This document shows, one piece after another, positions 54,801-64,000 of a stretch of 64,000 bases of DNA (positions within the stretch are counted from its first letter, which is position 1; every line of letters begins with the position of its first letter). The stretch spans positions 2,294,409 to 2,358,408 of the forward strand of contig OX463866.1 in the NCBI GenBank assembly GCA_949825065.1, written 5' to 3'. A program made the position numbers and the translations under genes. The DNA is from Odontocerum albicorne (Eukaryota > Arthropoda > Insecta > Trichoptera > Odontoceridae). The notes under the pieces are model-generated. The model had not been told where the DNA came from. It worked only from the letters and a program-made list of their open reading frames with translations, and searched no databases.

Positions 54801-57800
54801 CATTTTTATAACTGGGCATTCCCATAATTATGCATTCTAATAAAATTGGGCATTCATATTTGTCATTTTTATAATTGGGAATTCCCATAGTTATGCATTA
54901 TTATAAAATGATTGGAGGTAGACCTATATATGGTAGTCACAAAGACAACCATGAAAAGAGTATGACACAGACAGGATGTTTATTTCAATATTGAATCAGC
55001 ATATTACAATACAATGTCTAAATAAATAAATGAAATGAGATGGAACTGTTATCAGAACTCCGTCTGTCTTACCTCTTCAAGATGTGGCCACAGCACAGTC
55101 TCTCCCACGGCGTCAGGGCGCTGCATGATGGTAGGGTCGATGTAGGACAGCGCAGGGTTGCGCTGGATCCTCAGCACCTTGAGGCCCTCCAGCCCGCTCA
55201 TGGCATGTTCCGAGATGTTGCGTAGCAATGACATGTCACATAGCCACAGCTCTTCCAGACTTGGAATTTTAGGGAAAGCCCTGGAAATTACAGAAAAAAT
55301 CGCTTTAAATAAAATTATTTTCCAAGAAAACTTTCTCCATTAAAACATCCTTTTAATAGAGAAAGATCTGAAAATTAATGTCGCTATATTCAAAGTCATG
55401 GTGTGGGGTAACACAATGGACGACTTCCGTGTAAAAGGTCGCTAGTTCGAATCCCACGCTGTGCTGTTCCTCTCGAATGACACAGGCATATTTTTCCGCC
55501 TAGTATTCGGAATATCTATGACTTCGGTCATATCTATTATTTCAGAAAGAGAAAAAAAAAACATGACTGTGTGCTCATTTTTGTGTACCATCGGATTTAG
55601 TACAGCGGTTTGGCTGATGAGTTTGCTGGTGTGCAATGGCTCACAGATTTTAAAAAAAACTTCACAGCATAGCTTCATTTTCCTTCTGAATTGACGTTGA
55701 AAAAGCAAGGAGATCTTTGACCACGAGGTCCAGCAGCAACAATGGCGATAGAAAAATGTGAAAGGAAAAGTAAATGTAATTTATATGTGAGCGATTAAAG
55801 ATTAAAGAAAACGAGTTATGATTTATATCGAACTTTGTGTAGTAATAAGGCACTAACAAAGTCAATGGGGCAATAAAACATGTACTGTATTACAATTTCA
55901 TTGTATAAATTATAACCTCCTATAGCTTCACACTCGGTGGCCTCTGCCACGATGCCACACAGTTATAATTCAGCGGCGTTTCCAGTGTCACGTGTATTGC
56001 TGTTTTGCAACATTTCGTTTTCTGTATTCCAAACAATTGTGTTGTATTACACTTTCGTTATATACAGTACAACCTGGTGGGCTTATTGCCATGTGGCAAT
56101 ATCTTCCAACCAACCAGAAAGATGTGAATAAAGGCCTTAAGTGAAAACCATACTGGAATCCTTTTAACAAAAATCTGGGTTACAACGGGAATCGAACCTG
56201 CAATATTCAGGTTAGGAGACAACTGTCTTACCAACTAGGCCACGGAGGTCACCTATTCGAAACATATACTCTAATCAAACAGTATCAAATCTATAATGAT
56301 AGTTCATAACAGTGATTTAGTACTAACGTTGATGTATGGATATCAAATGTAGACATACAAAAAGACTGAAAGGATCTGAATCATGAGTCTTGTCTGTGTT
56401 CCCCTGATGACGAGGTGAAAACCTTGAAACCGGTGGGGTTATACCATTATATAAAGTGTAATAAAGAGTGTTTGACTAAACAAATTTCAAAATAATACTC
56501 AAATTAGAATTTAGAGTAGGCATATGTGTTTTGTGTTCTATTCATTATACTAAAGAAAATGTAGCATGGTCCCTGTGACGTTTCACAAATTTGTCCCAAT
56601 ACAACCTTGTAATGACGTTCAGTAATTTTAATTATTTTATCAACTTTAATATAAGCCTCAATTCTAATAAATAGCAAGTTATTTAGGTAAATACATTACA
56701 TAAAACTAACAATAATGACAAATTAATACATCTTGTTACAAATTAGCAAAAATGTGGCAGTTTGTTAAAATCAAATAATATTTGGTGACGTTTGTCAAAA
56801 GTCACTACGTTAGTCTGCATTGGCTAGGGATGGGGTATTCGATAATTAGATTTTCCATTTTTTTACACCTTAAATTAAATGTTCGTAATTAGTATTAATT
56901 CATAGTGGATCTTGGCCTATTTAAAGACAGATACAAATCATACAATACATTAGAAAGTCAGTATAATGATAATTAGGAATTAAAATGTCAGTTTAGAGAA
57001 AAACGATTTTTCGATTTATGAAAAAACTATTCAATTTGTAAAAAAAAAAAACGATTTTAAACCCACCCCTTTGAGACATGACATTTCAAACGTCACAGGG
57101 ACCATGCTACATTTTCTTGAGTATAGTTGATATCTAGAGAATGTTATTTTAGTGAAAAAAAATTCGAATGTGGGTTAAGATGGAGAGTTATATACCTGAC
57201 AAACAATTTATATGAAAATTGCATGTTGTACGAATACTGTCGAAAAAATAACGCAACAACTGCAACTAAAAACATTTGCAACACATTTTGAGAATGTTTA
57301 ACTTTTCGGCAATGCCAAAGGTGGTTTAAACAAGTTAAAAGTGGTGATTTTAATTTGAAAAACAACCCTCGAAGTGAAGAAGTAGTGAAAGTGGATGATG
57401 ACGTATTGCGTACAGAAATCTAATCAAATCCAACACTGACTATACGACAATTAGCTGATGAGCTTGGATACTCAAAATCTAGTGTGCAAGAACATCTGAA
57501 AAAAATCGGCAAGATTGTGAAGCAGGGCGTATGGATACCGCACGATCTAACGGATGTGAACAAAGCGGTACGCAAGCGCATGTGTGAAGATTTAATCGAA
57601 AAAGAGACAAACATTCCGTTTTTACACCATTTAGTGACCAGAGATGAAAAGTGGGTGCTATATTCGAACCAACGACGTAAACGTCAATGACTTTCATAGG
57701 AGCAAGTAGCAAAACAGACCCCTCGACTGGGTCTAACTGTAAAATCAGGGCTTTAGAGTCTATGGTGGGATGGAAAAGGCATAATTTATTACGAAGTCCT

Positions 57801-60800
57801 TCCTTATGGTAAAACAATTATACGAGTGAAGTATACTGTGCCCAACTAGAAAATTTTAATGCAGCAATAAGGCTAAAGAGACCTAATCGACATTCAATTT
57901 TATTGCAACGCGACAACGCCCGACCCCCTATATCGAAGATGACTGAAAATAAAATAAAGGAGTTTGGATGAAAAACTATTCTTCACCCACCATATGATAT
58001 AGTCCCGATTTGGCTCCTTCAGATTATCATTTATTTAGATCTATGCAGCACTATTTAGCTGGAAAAAAATTCGCACTTTAGAAGAAGTGAAAAAAGGTAT
58101 CGAGGAATATTTTGCATCTAAGTCTACTAAATTCTATTTTGACTATATTAAAAATTTGTTAAATAAATGGAAGAAGGTTGTGTCTACTGAAGGAGAACAT
58201 ATTGTATCGAAGTAATAAATAGATGGAAGAAGGTTGTGTCTACCGAAGGAGAACATATTGTATCGATGTAATAAATAGATGGATGAAGGTTATGTCTACC
58301 GAAGGAGAACATATTGTATCGAAGTAATAAAGATATGGAAGAAGGTTGTGTCTACCGAAGGAGAATATATTGTATCGATGTAATAAAGATATGGAAGAAG
58401 GTTGTGTCTACCGAAGGAGAACATATTGTATCGAAGTAATAAATAGATGGAAGAAGGTTGTGTCTACCGAAGGAGAACATATTGTATCGATGTAATAAAT
58501 AGATGGATGAAGGTTATGTCTACCGAAGGAGAACATATTGTATCGAAGTAATAAAGATATGGAAGAAGGTTGTGTCTACCGAAGGAGAATATATTGTATC
58601 GATGTAATAAAGATATGGAAGAAGGTTGTGTCTACTGAAGGAGAACATATTGTATCGAAGTAATAAAGATATGGAAGAAGGTTGTGTCTACCGAAGGAGA
58701 ACATATTGTATCGAAGTAATAAAGATATGGAAGAAGGTTGTGTCTACCGAAGGAGAATATATTGTATCGATGTAATAAATAGATGGATGAAGGTTATGTC
58801 TACCGAAGGAGAACATATTGTATCGAAGTAATAAAGATATGGAAGAAGGTTGTGTCTACCGAAGGAGAATATATTGTATCGATGTAATAAATAGATGGAA
58901 GAAGGTGGTGCCTACCGAAGGAGAATATATGGTATCGATGTAATAAGATTTTTTTTCGATCTACGTACTCACGCACACACGTATGCGCGCGCGTGTGTGT
59001 GTGTAATGTAATGTAAATGAGCCTACATACTTGTAAAGTGATGAATCGCTGGAGATCTTCAGGATGGGATTGTTGGAAAGCGAGAGGAACTTGAGGGAAG
59101 TGCTCTCGCCAAGTGTAGCGGGTACAGCCTCCATGAGATTATCGGAGAGGTCCAGCCTCTCGAGATAGCGGGGAGTGTGCAGGAAGGCCACCGGCAAGTC
59201 CTTCAGTTGACAGCTACTGAGGTCCAATATCTGGAATATTAATTTATTTTAGAATTAAACAAACAGTTTTTATGATAAAATTGATTATCGTATATTTAAT
59301 ATGAGGGAATTTAAACAGTTTGAACTTGTCACTTCTATACATACTTAACCTGTTCACCGCGTTAAAAATCAAATTCCACGAATCCTGTGCGCGGCACTAT
59401 TTCAGCGTTTTTTAATTTCTAAGTTTAAACACATATTTTGTTTAGAACCACTGATATTTGATTACAACACCAAGTAAAAATGACACTTAAGTAATTTTCT
59501 GATAATAAATAATAGTCATTACTCTTAAGGAGACTCATTAAATAAAGGAGATAAACTAAACATTACGTAAAATAAACAAAGGAATGCTACGATCAAATCA
59601 ATGCTTCATGACACTCACCCAATCAAATGCATATAGCACTAGTAATGTTTATTTACGTAAGAGAGACTTAGTAATGTTTATTTACGTAAGAGAGACTCAT
59701 CGCAGGACTCGATCCGCGCGACAGGTCGTTAATGCTGGAAATATTGAGAAACCAAAAAAATTCGGTGCTCTGTTTATTCAACAATATCTCATAAACTAAT
59801 ATATTATTTGACAAGGTTTTCAGAGATGTCGCTAGAATAAAGATTATTTTAAATTTTAGTTCAATTTTTATTCCGGTTTTGTGTCATTTTTTTTAAGTAT
59901 TTGTGATTTGAAACTTGGATTGTCGTCAGATCACAGGCGTTTGTGCTCCCCGCGGGGAAAGAGTTAAAGCATTTACAAATTGTTGAGCTGCCCTGTTGGT
60001 GAGGTAAAACAGTAGATGTTCTTACCTGATAAGGCTTATCGTCTTTGTGCAAGTACAATAATTGTTCGGTCCCGTTCAGGTGTATCAACAAGATATTAAG
60101 TTTTACCAGGAGGGGGGGTTGTGAAGTTTCTATATTTTTCTTCAGTAAAAGATCAGATATGTATTTGTACCTATATATACTAATATACTGCATCGAGATT
60201 ACAATGCTCAGTCTTAAGTAAAATGATTGGAGAAGAAAATCACAAACCTTGAGATATGGCAGACTGACGATTGCTATTACGGAGCTGTGGTCCAGCACGG
60301 TGAAGGGGTTTCCACGGAGTCGCAGTTCATCAAGTTCTGGCAGGTGCTCGAAGGCATCCGGATTCAGGCTGTGCAGTGCGTTGTATGACAAGTTCAGAGA
60401 GCGCATGGAGTTCAGAGGTTCAAACTTCTCGGCCATGTATTTTCCCTGAAATTTATTTTAGATGACAAGTATGTATGATATATTGACACCGAAACAAGAA
60501 AAATAAGTTTCCTATTGCTACAAACAGTTCGATATCTGAGAGTTTAACAATTCTTTTGTAAAGGGATATAGATTTATAAGTTTAATTAAAGTCAGGGGTC
60601 GGCAAACTATGGCCCGCGTACCAAACCAGGCCCACCGCCTCATTTTGTACGGCCCGCGAGCTAAGAATGGATTTTACAATTTTAAATTAGTTGAGAATTA
60701 GCGAGATACGACCGTATGAGGTGCTCGCATTCGGTGGCCTCTGCTACGACGCCACGCAGTTATAATTCGGCAGTTTTTCCAGTGTCACGTGTATCGCTGT

Positions 60801-63785
60801 TTTCCAACATTTCGTTTTCTGTATTCCAAACAATTGTATTGTATTTTATTACACTTTCGTTATATACAGTACAATCTGATGAGCGTATTGCCGTGGCAAT
60901 ATCTCCCAACCATCCAGAAATATATTAAAGAGGCCTTAAGTGAAAACTAGACTGGAATCCTTTTTTAAAAATATCTGGATTCCAACGGGAATCGAACCAG
61001 CAACATCCGGGTTTGGAGACAAGGGTCTTACCAACTAAGTCCCGGAGGTAGCCTTAGTCTGCTTACATTTTGTTTAATAAACTTTTTTCTCTTGTTACTA
61101 AGTGTACATAAACATTCTTGAGTTTGTATCTTGGTCCATAGAGTAAAATATTTGCTTTTTGGCTCTTTACGAAAAAAAAAAATGGCGACTGCTGATTTAA
61201 ATTATTCCATAGATGTTTTCCACATTTAAGTGTCAAATAACTTTGTAATAAAAAGTAGTAATACGACATAATAAATACCAAATCAATAAATATATGATAT
61301 TCATTGACCCAAGTCCTAAAATGTCTTAAATCTAACCTCGAAAACTTCAGGGTTGAGTTTCGCAGACGATATATTGTTATGACTGAGATCCAGGCTAGTC
61401 ATTTTCTGCAATAGCTTAAAACTAGCCGACTGCAGCTTGATGATGCTGCCGTGAGATAGGTCCAGGGTTATGATCGGGAGCTCTGGGAACGGAGTCACCT
61501 CTGGAAACTTGTTCAAGCTCATTATCACCCGTTTAGGATTCTTATCTCGGATACCTGGAACAGAATAATAAATTGATGACTTGAATGACATTAAACAGCA
61601 ATGAAAACAGGACCAAGACTTGAATTATAACTAACTCCATTTATTATTGAACTACATTTATTAACCGGTTCACTGCCACGAGCGTGTTGACGCGCTCTCC
61701 GATTCAGTGCTCGCCAGGCCGGCCATACAAAATGAACGCGTAAACGCGCTCTCCTTTGGGCTTGTCGCAAGCCAATATCAAATCCAATTGAAATAATTTA
61801 TAAATTATAACACATAGTGACATCTATTGGGATGGTCAAGAAATACTTAAATATTACAATTTACCGATATTATCAAAGTTACAGTCATCTTTCTAAAAGC
61901 TTTCACTGACAGTCAATACGTGTCTCTGATACAGGGTTACCGACTACAGTTTTTTGCGTCGTAATTGCGATGATTTATAATGACTTCGTTTGTAGTTTTG
62001 TTCAATGGTTGATTTTTCACCTTTGTGCGTTATTTTTGTTAATTTTTCAAAGTATTTATTTACAAAGTGTGTTTTCATGTATTCTTTGGTTATTGGCGGT
62101 AGTTTTGCGGCATAATACGATGTTTATATAGACTTTTTACGGTTTTATTTTAAAGTTTATTTACCTTTTGCGCTTTATTATAAATCATACAGATAATTTG
62201 TTGATTTTAGTTTACAAAGTATATTATATTCCACTTTATTTATAAGTAAACGTGTTTTCTGTGTCAAGTTGTGACAACCCTGACATTTTGTGAATATTTC
62301 TGAGTGAACGGCAGCTCAAACGCCCCACGGTGTATATATTAGGTGTACAAATAAGTTTCCGCCGTTTTTTATCAAAAATTGGGCATTTATTGTGAAAGAA
62401 CGGAACCTCATGTTTTATTCGAAGTATTGCCCATCGCTTGCCACTACTTTTTCCCATCTTTCTGGCAGCATACGGATACCGCGTCGGAAAAATGATTCAT
62501 CTTTTGAGGCTATCCACGAATCGACCCAATTTTTGGTAACTTCATATGATGTGAAGTGCTGCTCAGACAGGCCATGCGTCATCAATCGAAACAAGTGGAA
62601 ATCAGAAGGCGCAATGTCTGGTGAATACGGCGGGTGGGGTAAAACTTCCCAATTGAGTGTTTCCAAATAGGTTTTGACCGGCGCCGCAACATGTGGACGA
62701 GCATTATCATGCAGGAGAATAATTTTGTCGTGTCTGGAGTAGCAGTGGGCGCGCTTTTCCTCGAGTGCTCGACTCAATCTCATCAATTGTGCTCGGTAGA
62801 CAGCCCCAGCAATGGTTTCGTTCGGTTTGAGCAACTCATAATACACGACACCAAGCTGATCCCACCAAATACACAACAAGAGTTTTTTTCCATGAATATT
62901 TGGCTTAGCTGTAGATGTTGAAGCATGGCCAGGGGTTCCCCATGATTTCTTCCTTTTTGGATTATCATAGTGGATCCATTTTTTATCACCAGTGACTATA
63001 CGGTGCAGAAAACCCTTTCGTTTATGCCTGGCAAGCAGCATTTCACATGTGGAAAATCGGCGTTCAACGTTTCTCGGTGTCAGTTCATATGGAACCCAAT
63101 TTCCTTGTTTTTGAATCATTCCCAATGATTTCAACCTATGTGAAATTGCTTGTTGAGTCACTCCTAATGTAAGTGCAAGTTCTTCTTGCGTTTGGCACGA
63201 ATCTTGATCCAATAATACTTCCAATTCCGCGTCTTCGTACACTTTCGGCCTTCCGCTACGTTCTTTGTCTTCGATGTCAAATTCACCGTTCTTAAACTTT
63301 TGAAACCACTCACGACAACTTCTCTCACTTAAGGCAGCCTCACCATATGCTTCTACAAGCAATCGATGCGCCTCAGCTGCAGATTTCTTCAAATTGAAGA
63401 AGTAAATCAAAAGTTCCCGCAGATGACGCTTATTCGGCTCAAAACTTGACATTTTCGAACACAAAAAAATATGTTATACTGATAAAAATTCACTAATATT
63501 TCAAGGTCATGTTGTTGACAGATGTCCAACCTTACGATAATGACATTTTACATCTGACAATTTTAACCATAACTTACTGGGGGCGCCAACTTTTGTCAAA
63601 CGGCGGTTATTTGTACACCCAATATTTAGTAAATTTTCATAATATCCTTTATATCTGTATACAAAAAATAATTTTTTTTTAGGTTTTATTTTTGTTGAAA
63701 AAATCACAGCCTGCTGGGTACGTCCATACTAATAACTTCCGGCACTTAAAGGGTTAAAGGAGAAGATGAAGGGTTTTTTAACACT
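45837..63785 (-). CDS. Leucine-rich-repeat single-pass membrane protein (5' end uncertain)
   Basis: Exons in order are 61554-61337, 60445-60248, 59230-59031, 55280-55073, 51166-50985, 48090-47957 and 45976-45837 (stop at 45839-45837). All have AG/GT borders and matching phases (0, 0, 2, 0, 2, 1), giving about 425 residues. They encode successive LRRs such as ITLDLSHGSIIKL, LNLSYNALHSLNPDAF, LDLSDNLMEAVPATLG and LEELWLCDMSLL. Then follow an LRR C-terminal cap (NPYLCDC), one hydrophobic helix (ILIGTFIGMFITIPLVLGAM) and a cytoplasmic tail of about 30 residues starting YRRGYF. This points to a cell-surface adhesion or signalling receptor. An upstream exon ending at 63785 is tentative: YRCRTDGIQAINVI, phase 1, compatible with the next exon, weak donor GTGTTA. 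The signal peptide was not identified. No ortholog is recognised. Confidence 0.85.
46225..47830. repeat. 107-bp array derived from a SINE tail, with higher-order units
   Basis: The unit contains ACATGGCAATAAACCTGCCG, TTTCAATTAAGACTTCTTAA and TGATTAATTGGAAGCCAATA. GGAAGCCAATAAGCCCACCTGG and GGCAATAAACCTGCC mirror the 3' end of SINE family 1. A longer variant (with CACAATCTGTCTTTCAATCT) recurs about every 360 bp, from 46771. The array closes with an authentic SINE tail at about 47800. It lies in the last intron of the LRR gene. Confidence 0.9.
48135..48637 (+). pseudogene. LINE reverse-transcriptase C-terminal fragment
   Basis: The plus strand reads LIRTKLEYASTVWAPHQLKY then KNNIEQIQRK. After a frameshift it reads LETRRQESIAIFLIKVFQGC, then YVPNKYARARNHPLFYIPTY and LNQLSDTVDI. 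This is the end of a CR1/Jockey-type ORF2. A TTAA-flanked MITE follows at once. Confidence 0.7.
48638..49276. mobile_element. 639-bp TTAA-flanked MITE, copy 2
   Basis: It has the same length and nearly the same sequence as 39210-39848, with TTAA at each end and the CCCTTCC terminus. Its small divergence from copy 1 points to fairly recent spread. Confidence 0.85.
49296..50583 (+). pseudogene. Full-length mariner with broken transposase
   Basis: The ends TTGGGTGTACAAATAAGTC and the complement of TTAGGTGTACAAATAAGTTT are present with TA outside. The frame starts at 49458 (MCSKMSSFEPNK) or at the second Met, and is open to 50133. There TAA replaces the Gln codon of the sister copy at 62339. Further stops follow (LN-stop before EVLP). 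The first catalytic Asp (VTGDEKC) and the HTH are intact. Very close to the 62339 copy, which shows what was lost. Confidence 0.9.
50738..50850. repeat. ATGT/ACGT microsatellite
   Basis: A run of ATGTATGTATGTATG passes into ACGTACGT and ACACATATA tracts. The open frames around it are artefacts. Confidence 0.85.
51231..52741. mobile_element. TA-flanked MITE copy interrupted by a mariner
   Basis: The ends TACTAAAGAAACTGTGACGT and TCTACATTTCTTGAGTA, with TA outside, match the 4441 and 56548 copies. The body is split at GTAAATA/CATTAC by the mariner at 51363-52317. Removing the mariner restores the uninterrupted MITE sequence. Confidence 0.85.
51363..52317 (+). mobile_element. Mariner deletion derivative nested in a MITE
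   Basis: The right end TTTCTGGATATGCCTCG is intact; the left end is slightly eroded (GCGTATCCAGAAAGTA). Frames give HTH pieces (KTAYGDKAMNRTSVYKWCRE), then from 51756 ASVFWDCQGIILIEYMPQEE, LLHDNARPHTANATKELL and HSPDLAPSDYYFF. The second and third catalytic Asp are present, but the first catalytic block is deleted. It is the same family as 34100-35018. Confidence 0.85.
52742..53365. other. LRR intron sequence with no recognised gene
   Basis: No element end, array or coding resemblance was seen. Confidence 0.4.
53366..53990. repeat. 78-bp tandem repeat, eight units, open in one frame
   Basis: The unit is ATGTGTGGATCCGGGGCTTC then CCAATGTAATTGCTGTTGTA plus a T/A-rich end. The first five units are essentially identical and the last three are diverged. 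Because 78 is 26 codons, the minus strand stays open for 201 codons of a 26-residue repeat. No start context or family supports a gene. Confidence 0.9.
53991..54130. repeat. 38-bp tandem repeat, four units
   Basis: CACGTAAGCGCGATTCATAT then GGTGAAGAATAATAAATT, directly adjoining the 78-bp array. Confidence 0.85.
54170..54910. repeat. 16-bp degenerate minisatellite
   Basis: Over 40 variants of ATTCCTATAATTGGGC fill this stretch, with larger repeated blocks such as the TTTTTAAAATTGGGCATTCC segment. It is noncoding and lies in the LRR intron. Confidence 0.85.
55395..55465 (+). mobile_element. tRNA-derived SINE head (family 2)
   Basis: GTGGGGTAACACAATGGACG then AGTTCGAATCCCACGCTGTG carries A-box and B-box. 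The following 200 bp show no recognised body. Confidence 0.6.
55925..56260 (-). mobile_element. tRNA-derived SINE (family 1), full-length copy
   Basis: On the minus strand the tRNA-like head (GGCCTAGTTGGTAAGACAG, then AGGTTCGATTCCCG) is followed by the CAGTATGGTTTTCACTTAAG body. The GGTTGGTTGGAAGATATTGC tail and a further 130 bp match 60715-61055 to the end. Confidence 0.75.
56350..56485 (+). mobile_element. Penelope-like 3' tail with hammerhead-like signature
   Basis: CTGATGA at 56404, helix-forming GAGGT/ACCTT around a GAAA loop, then GAAACCGGT at 56426, GGGTTATACCATTATATAAA and AGTGTTTGACTAAAC. It matches the tails at 28995-29470. Confidence 0.6.
56548..57123. mobile_element. TA-flanked MITE family, 576-bp copy
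   Basis: The best-preserved copy: the left end TACTAAAGAAAATGTAGCAT and its near complement at the right, with TA outside. The interior is collinear with 4441-5011. Confidence 0.85.
57140..58215 (+). pseudogene. Degenerate mariner transposase
   Basis: Frame pieces give IGKIVKQGVWIPHDL, FLHHLVTRDEKWVLYSNQRR (first catalytic Asp in TRDE), GIIYYEVLPYGKTI, APSDYH-like remains and a C terminus NKWKKVVSTEGEHIVSK. There are many stops and frameshifts. The 3' end passes directly into the 56-bp array. Confidence 0.75.
58150..58955. repeat. 56-bp tandem repeat built from a mariner 3' end, about 14 units
   Basis: The unit ATGGAAGAAGGTTGTGTCTA then CCGAAGGAGAACATATTGTA and TCGAAGTAATAAAT is the codons for WKKVVSTEGEHIVSK plus stop of the adjoining mariner. 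Variants ATGT/GAAG and ATAGAT/GATATG alternate, implying multi-unit duplications. Confidence 0.9.
59345..59967. mobile_element. Candidate TTAA-flanked MITE
   Basis: TTAACCTGTTCACCGCG faces the complement of TTAACTCTTTCCCCGCG. The TTAA copies are at 59345 and 59964. The terminal match is imperfect and the interior holds a 28-bp duplication (AGTAATGTTTATTTACGTAA) at about 59640-59690. Confidence 0.5.
60594..60715. mobile_element. Solitary hAT left end
   Basis: CAGGGGTCGGCAAACTATGG with GGCCCGCG on each side is a hAT terminus like that at 29964. No right end is visible before SINE sequence starts. Confidence 0.55.
60715..61055 (-). mobile_element. tRNA-derived SINE (family 1), second full-length copy
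   Basis: The tRNA-like head (TAGTTGGTAAGACCC, then TGGTTCGATTCCCGTTGG) is at the right. The tail GGTTGGGAGATATTGCCACG is followed by the same distal 130 bp as the 55925 copy. Confidence 0.75.
61661..62220. mobile_element. TTAA-starting repeat, copy 2
   Basis: It begins TTAACCGGTTCACTGCCACG and is collinear with 32256-32816. Here the sequence continues past AAAGTA into TATTATATTCC, showing the uninterrupted state of the site where copy 1 carries a mariner. Confidence 0.65.
62339..63622 (-). mobile_element. Full-length mariner element, 1284 bp
   Basis: The inverted ends (TTGGGTGTACAAATAACCGC at the transposase 5' side, TTAGGTGTACAAATAAGTTT at the other) are flanked by TA at 62337-62338 and 63623-63624. 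It lies in the first known intron of the LRR gene, on the same strand as the gene. Confidence 0.92.
62415..63452 (-). CDS. Mariner transposase, intact frame
   Basis: The second Met (63452) gives 345 residues, the usual mariner length; an upstream in-frame Met at 63464 adds four. The N-terminal paired-type HTH (about 10-110: SAAEAHRLLVEAYGEAALSE, then CREWFQKFKNGEFDIEDKER) binds the terminal repeats. The catalytic triad is D,D34D: VTGDKKW, LLHDNARPH and APSDFHLF with 34 residues between the last two Asp. The nuclease cuts and pastes DNA at TA sites. The residue after the first catalytic Asp is Lys, whereas the sister copy at 49296 and most mariners have Glu. No stops or frameshifts. Confidence 0.9.
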   Translation of the reverse strand: MSSFEPNKRHLRELLIYFFNLKKSAAEAHRLLVEAYGEAALSERSCREWFQKFKNGEFDIEDKERSGRPKVYEDAELEVLLDQDSCQTQEELALTLGVTQQAISHRLKSLGMIQKQGNWVPYELTPRNVERRFSTCEMLLARHKRKGFLHRIVTGDKKWIHYDNPKRKKSWGTPGHASTSTAKPNIHGKKLLLCIWWDQLGVVYYELLKPNETIAGAVYRAQLMRLSRALEEKRAHCYSRHDKIILLHDNARPHVAAPVKTYLETLNWEVLPHPPYSPDIAPSDFHLFRLMTHGLSEQHFTSYEVTKNWVDSWIASKDESFFRRGIRMLPERWEKVVASDGQYFE

Positions 63786-64000
63786 GATGACATTGATGGC
63801 TTGAATGCCATCTGTACGGCACCGGTACAAAGAACTGTTTCATAGACAAATGGCTGCTGCGCAATGCTCGGAGAATTCAGGTCAATTCCAAAGGCGTAGA
63901 TCGATGAGAGAAGGTAGCGGGCTGAAGAGATTCCTCTTAGGCAGGTATATGGTAGCAGGTCTCAAGTAAAACACAGGAGATAGAGTGTACTGAGAATATA
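63625..64000 (-). other. Window end; candidate 5' exon region of the LRR gene
   Basis: On the minus strand a frame gives YRCRTDGIQAINVI, ending at a GTGTTA donor after 63785. A Cys-rich start before the first LRR would fit an N-terminal cap. The upstream acceptor is unclear (AAACAG at about 63834). The region near 63745 has AAAGGGTTAAAGG, like a TTAA element end. The sequence stops at 64000. Confidence 0.3.

Noticed and set aside
55052..55343. Plus-strand frames overlapping 55040-55343
   Set aside because: Antisense of an LRR exon that has correct splice borders and phase on the minus strand.
1..64000. Endogenous virus or LTR retrotransposon
   Set aside because: No paired LTRs, protease, integrase or envelope-like frames were seen; the reverse-transcriptase pieces are all non-LTR or Penelope-like.

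Overview
This is an AT-rich nuclear window from an animal, almost certainly an insect. It has spliced genes with GT-AG introns, two zinc-finger proteins with the arthropod ZAD domain, and a BTB protein of the tramtrack/bric-a-brac type. It also has a dense load of mariner, hAT, TTAA-flanked (piggyBac-like), Penelope-like, Jockey-like and RTE-like elements. I cannot name the order or species from sequence alone.

Four host genes can be modelled. (1) On the minus strand, 12274 down to 1520, the first five coding exons of a BTB-domain gene; its 3' end runs off the left edge. (2) On the minus strand, 26156-23088, an intronless 1022-codon ZAD/C2H2 protein with a long Asn-rich tandem-repeat region. 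(3) On the plus strand, 27991-38540, a seven-exon ZAD/C2H2 gene predicted at 462 residues, with all exon phases matching. Genes 2 and 3 are divergent and share a 1.8 kb intergenic region. (4) On the minus strand, from about 63785 down to 45837, a leucine-rich-repeat cell-surface protein with a C-terminal LRR cap, one transmembrane helix and a short tail; its signal-peptide exon is not certain.

Most of the rest is mobile DNA, often nested. 1-4091 is a nest of hAT elements and a TTAA-flanked element. The introns of the seven-exon gene hold at least five mariner remnants, Penelope pieces, a LINE split by a hAT element and a TTAA repeat. The LRR introns hold a full-length mariner with an open transposase frame (62339-63622), a close but broken sister copy (49296-50583), SINEs and large tandem arrays. 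A TA-flanked MITE family occurs five times (285, 4441, 9863, 51231, 56548).

The most unusual theme is tandem amplification of transposon fragments. A 35-bp piece spanning the third catalytic Asp of a mariner is repeated about 8 times. A 56-bp piece of another mariner's 3' end is repeated about 14 times. A 107-bp SINE tail forms a 1.6 kb array. An 83-bp LINE-derived unit triplicates a splice acceptor of the ZAD gene. A second theme is a hammerhead-ribozyme-like signature (CUGANGA, helix, GAAACCGGUA) in Penelope-like tails and in a palindromic 107-bp array at 13423-14131, which is a candidate retrozyme-like element.
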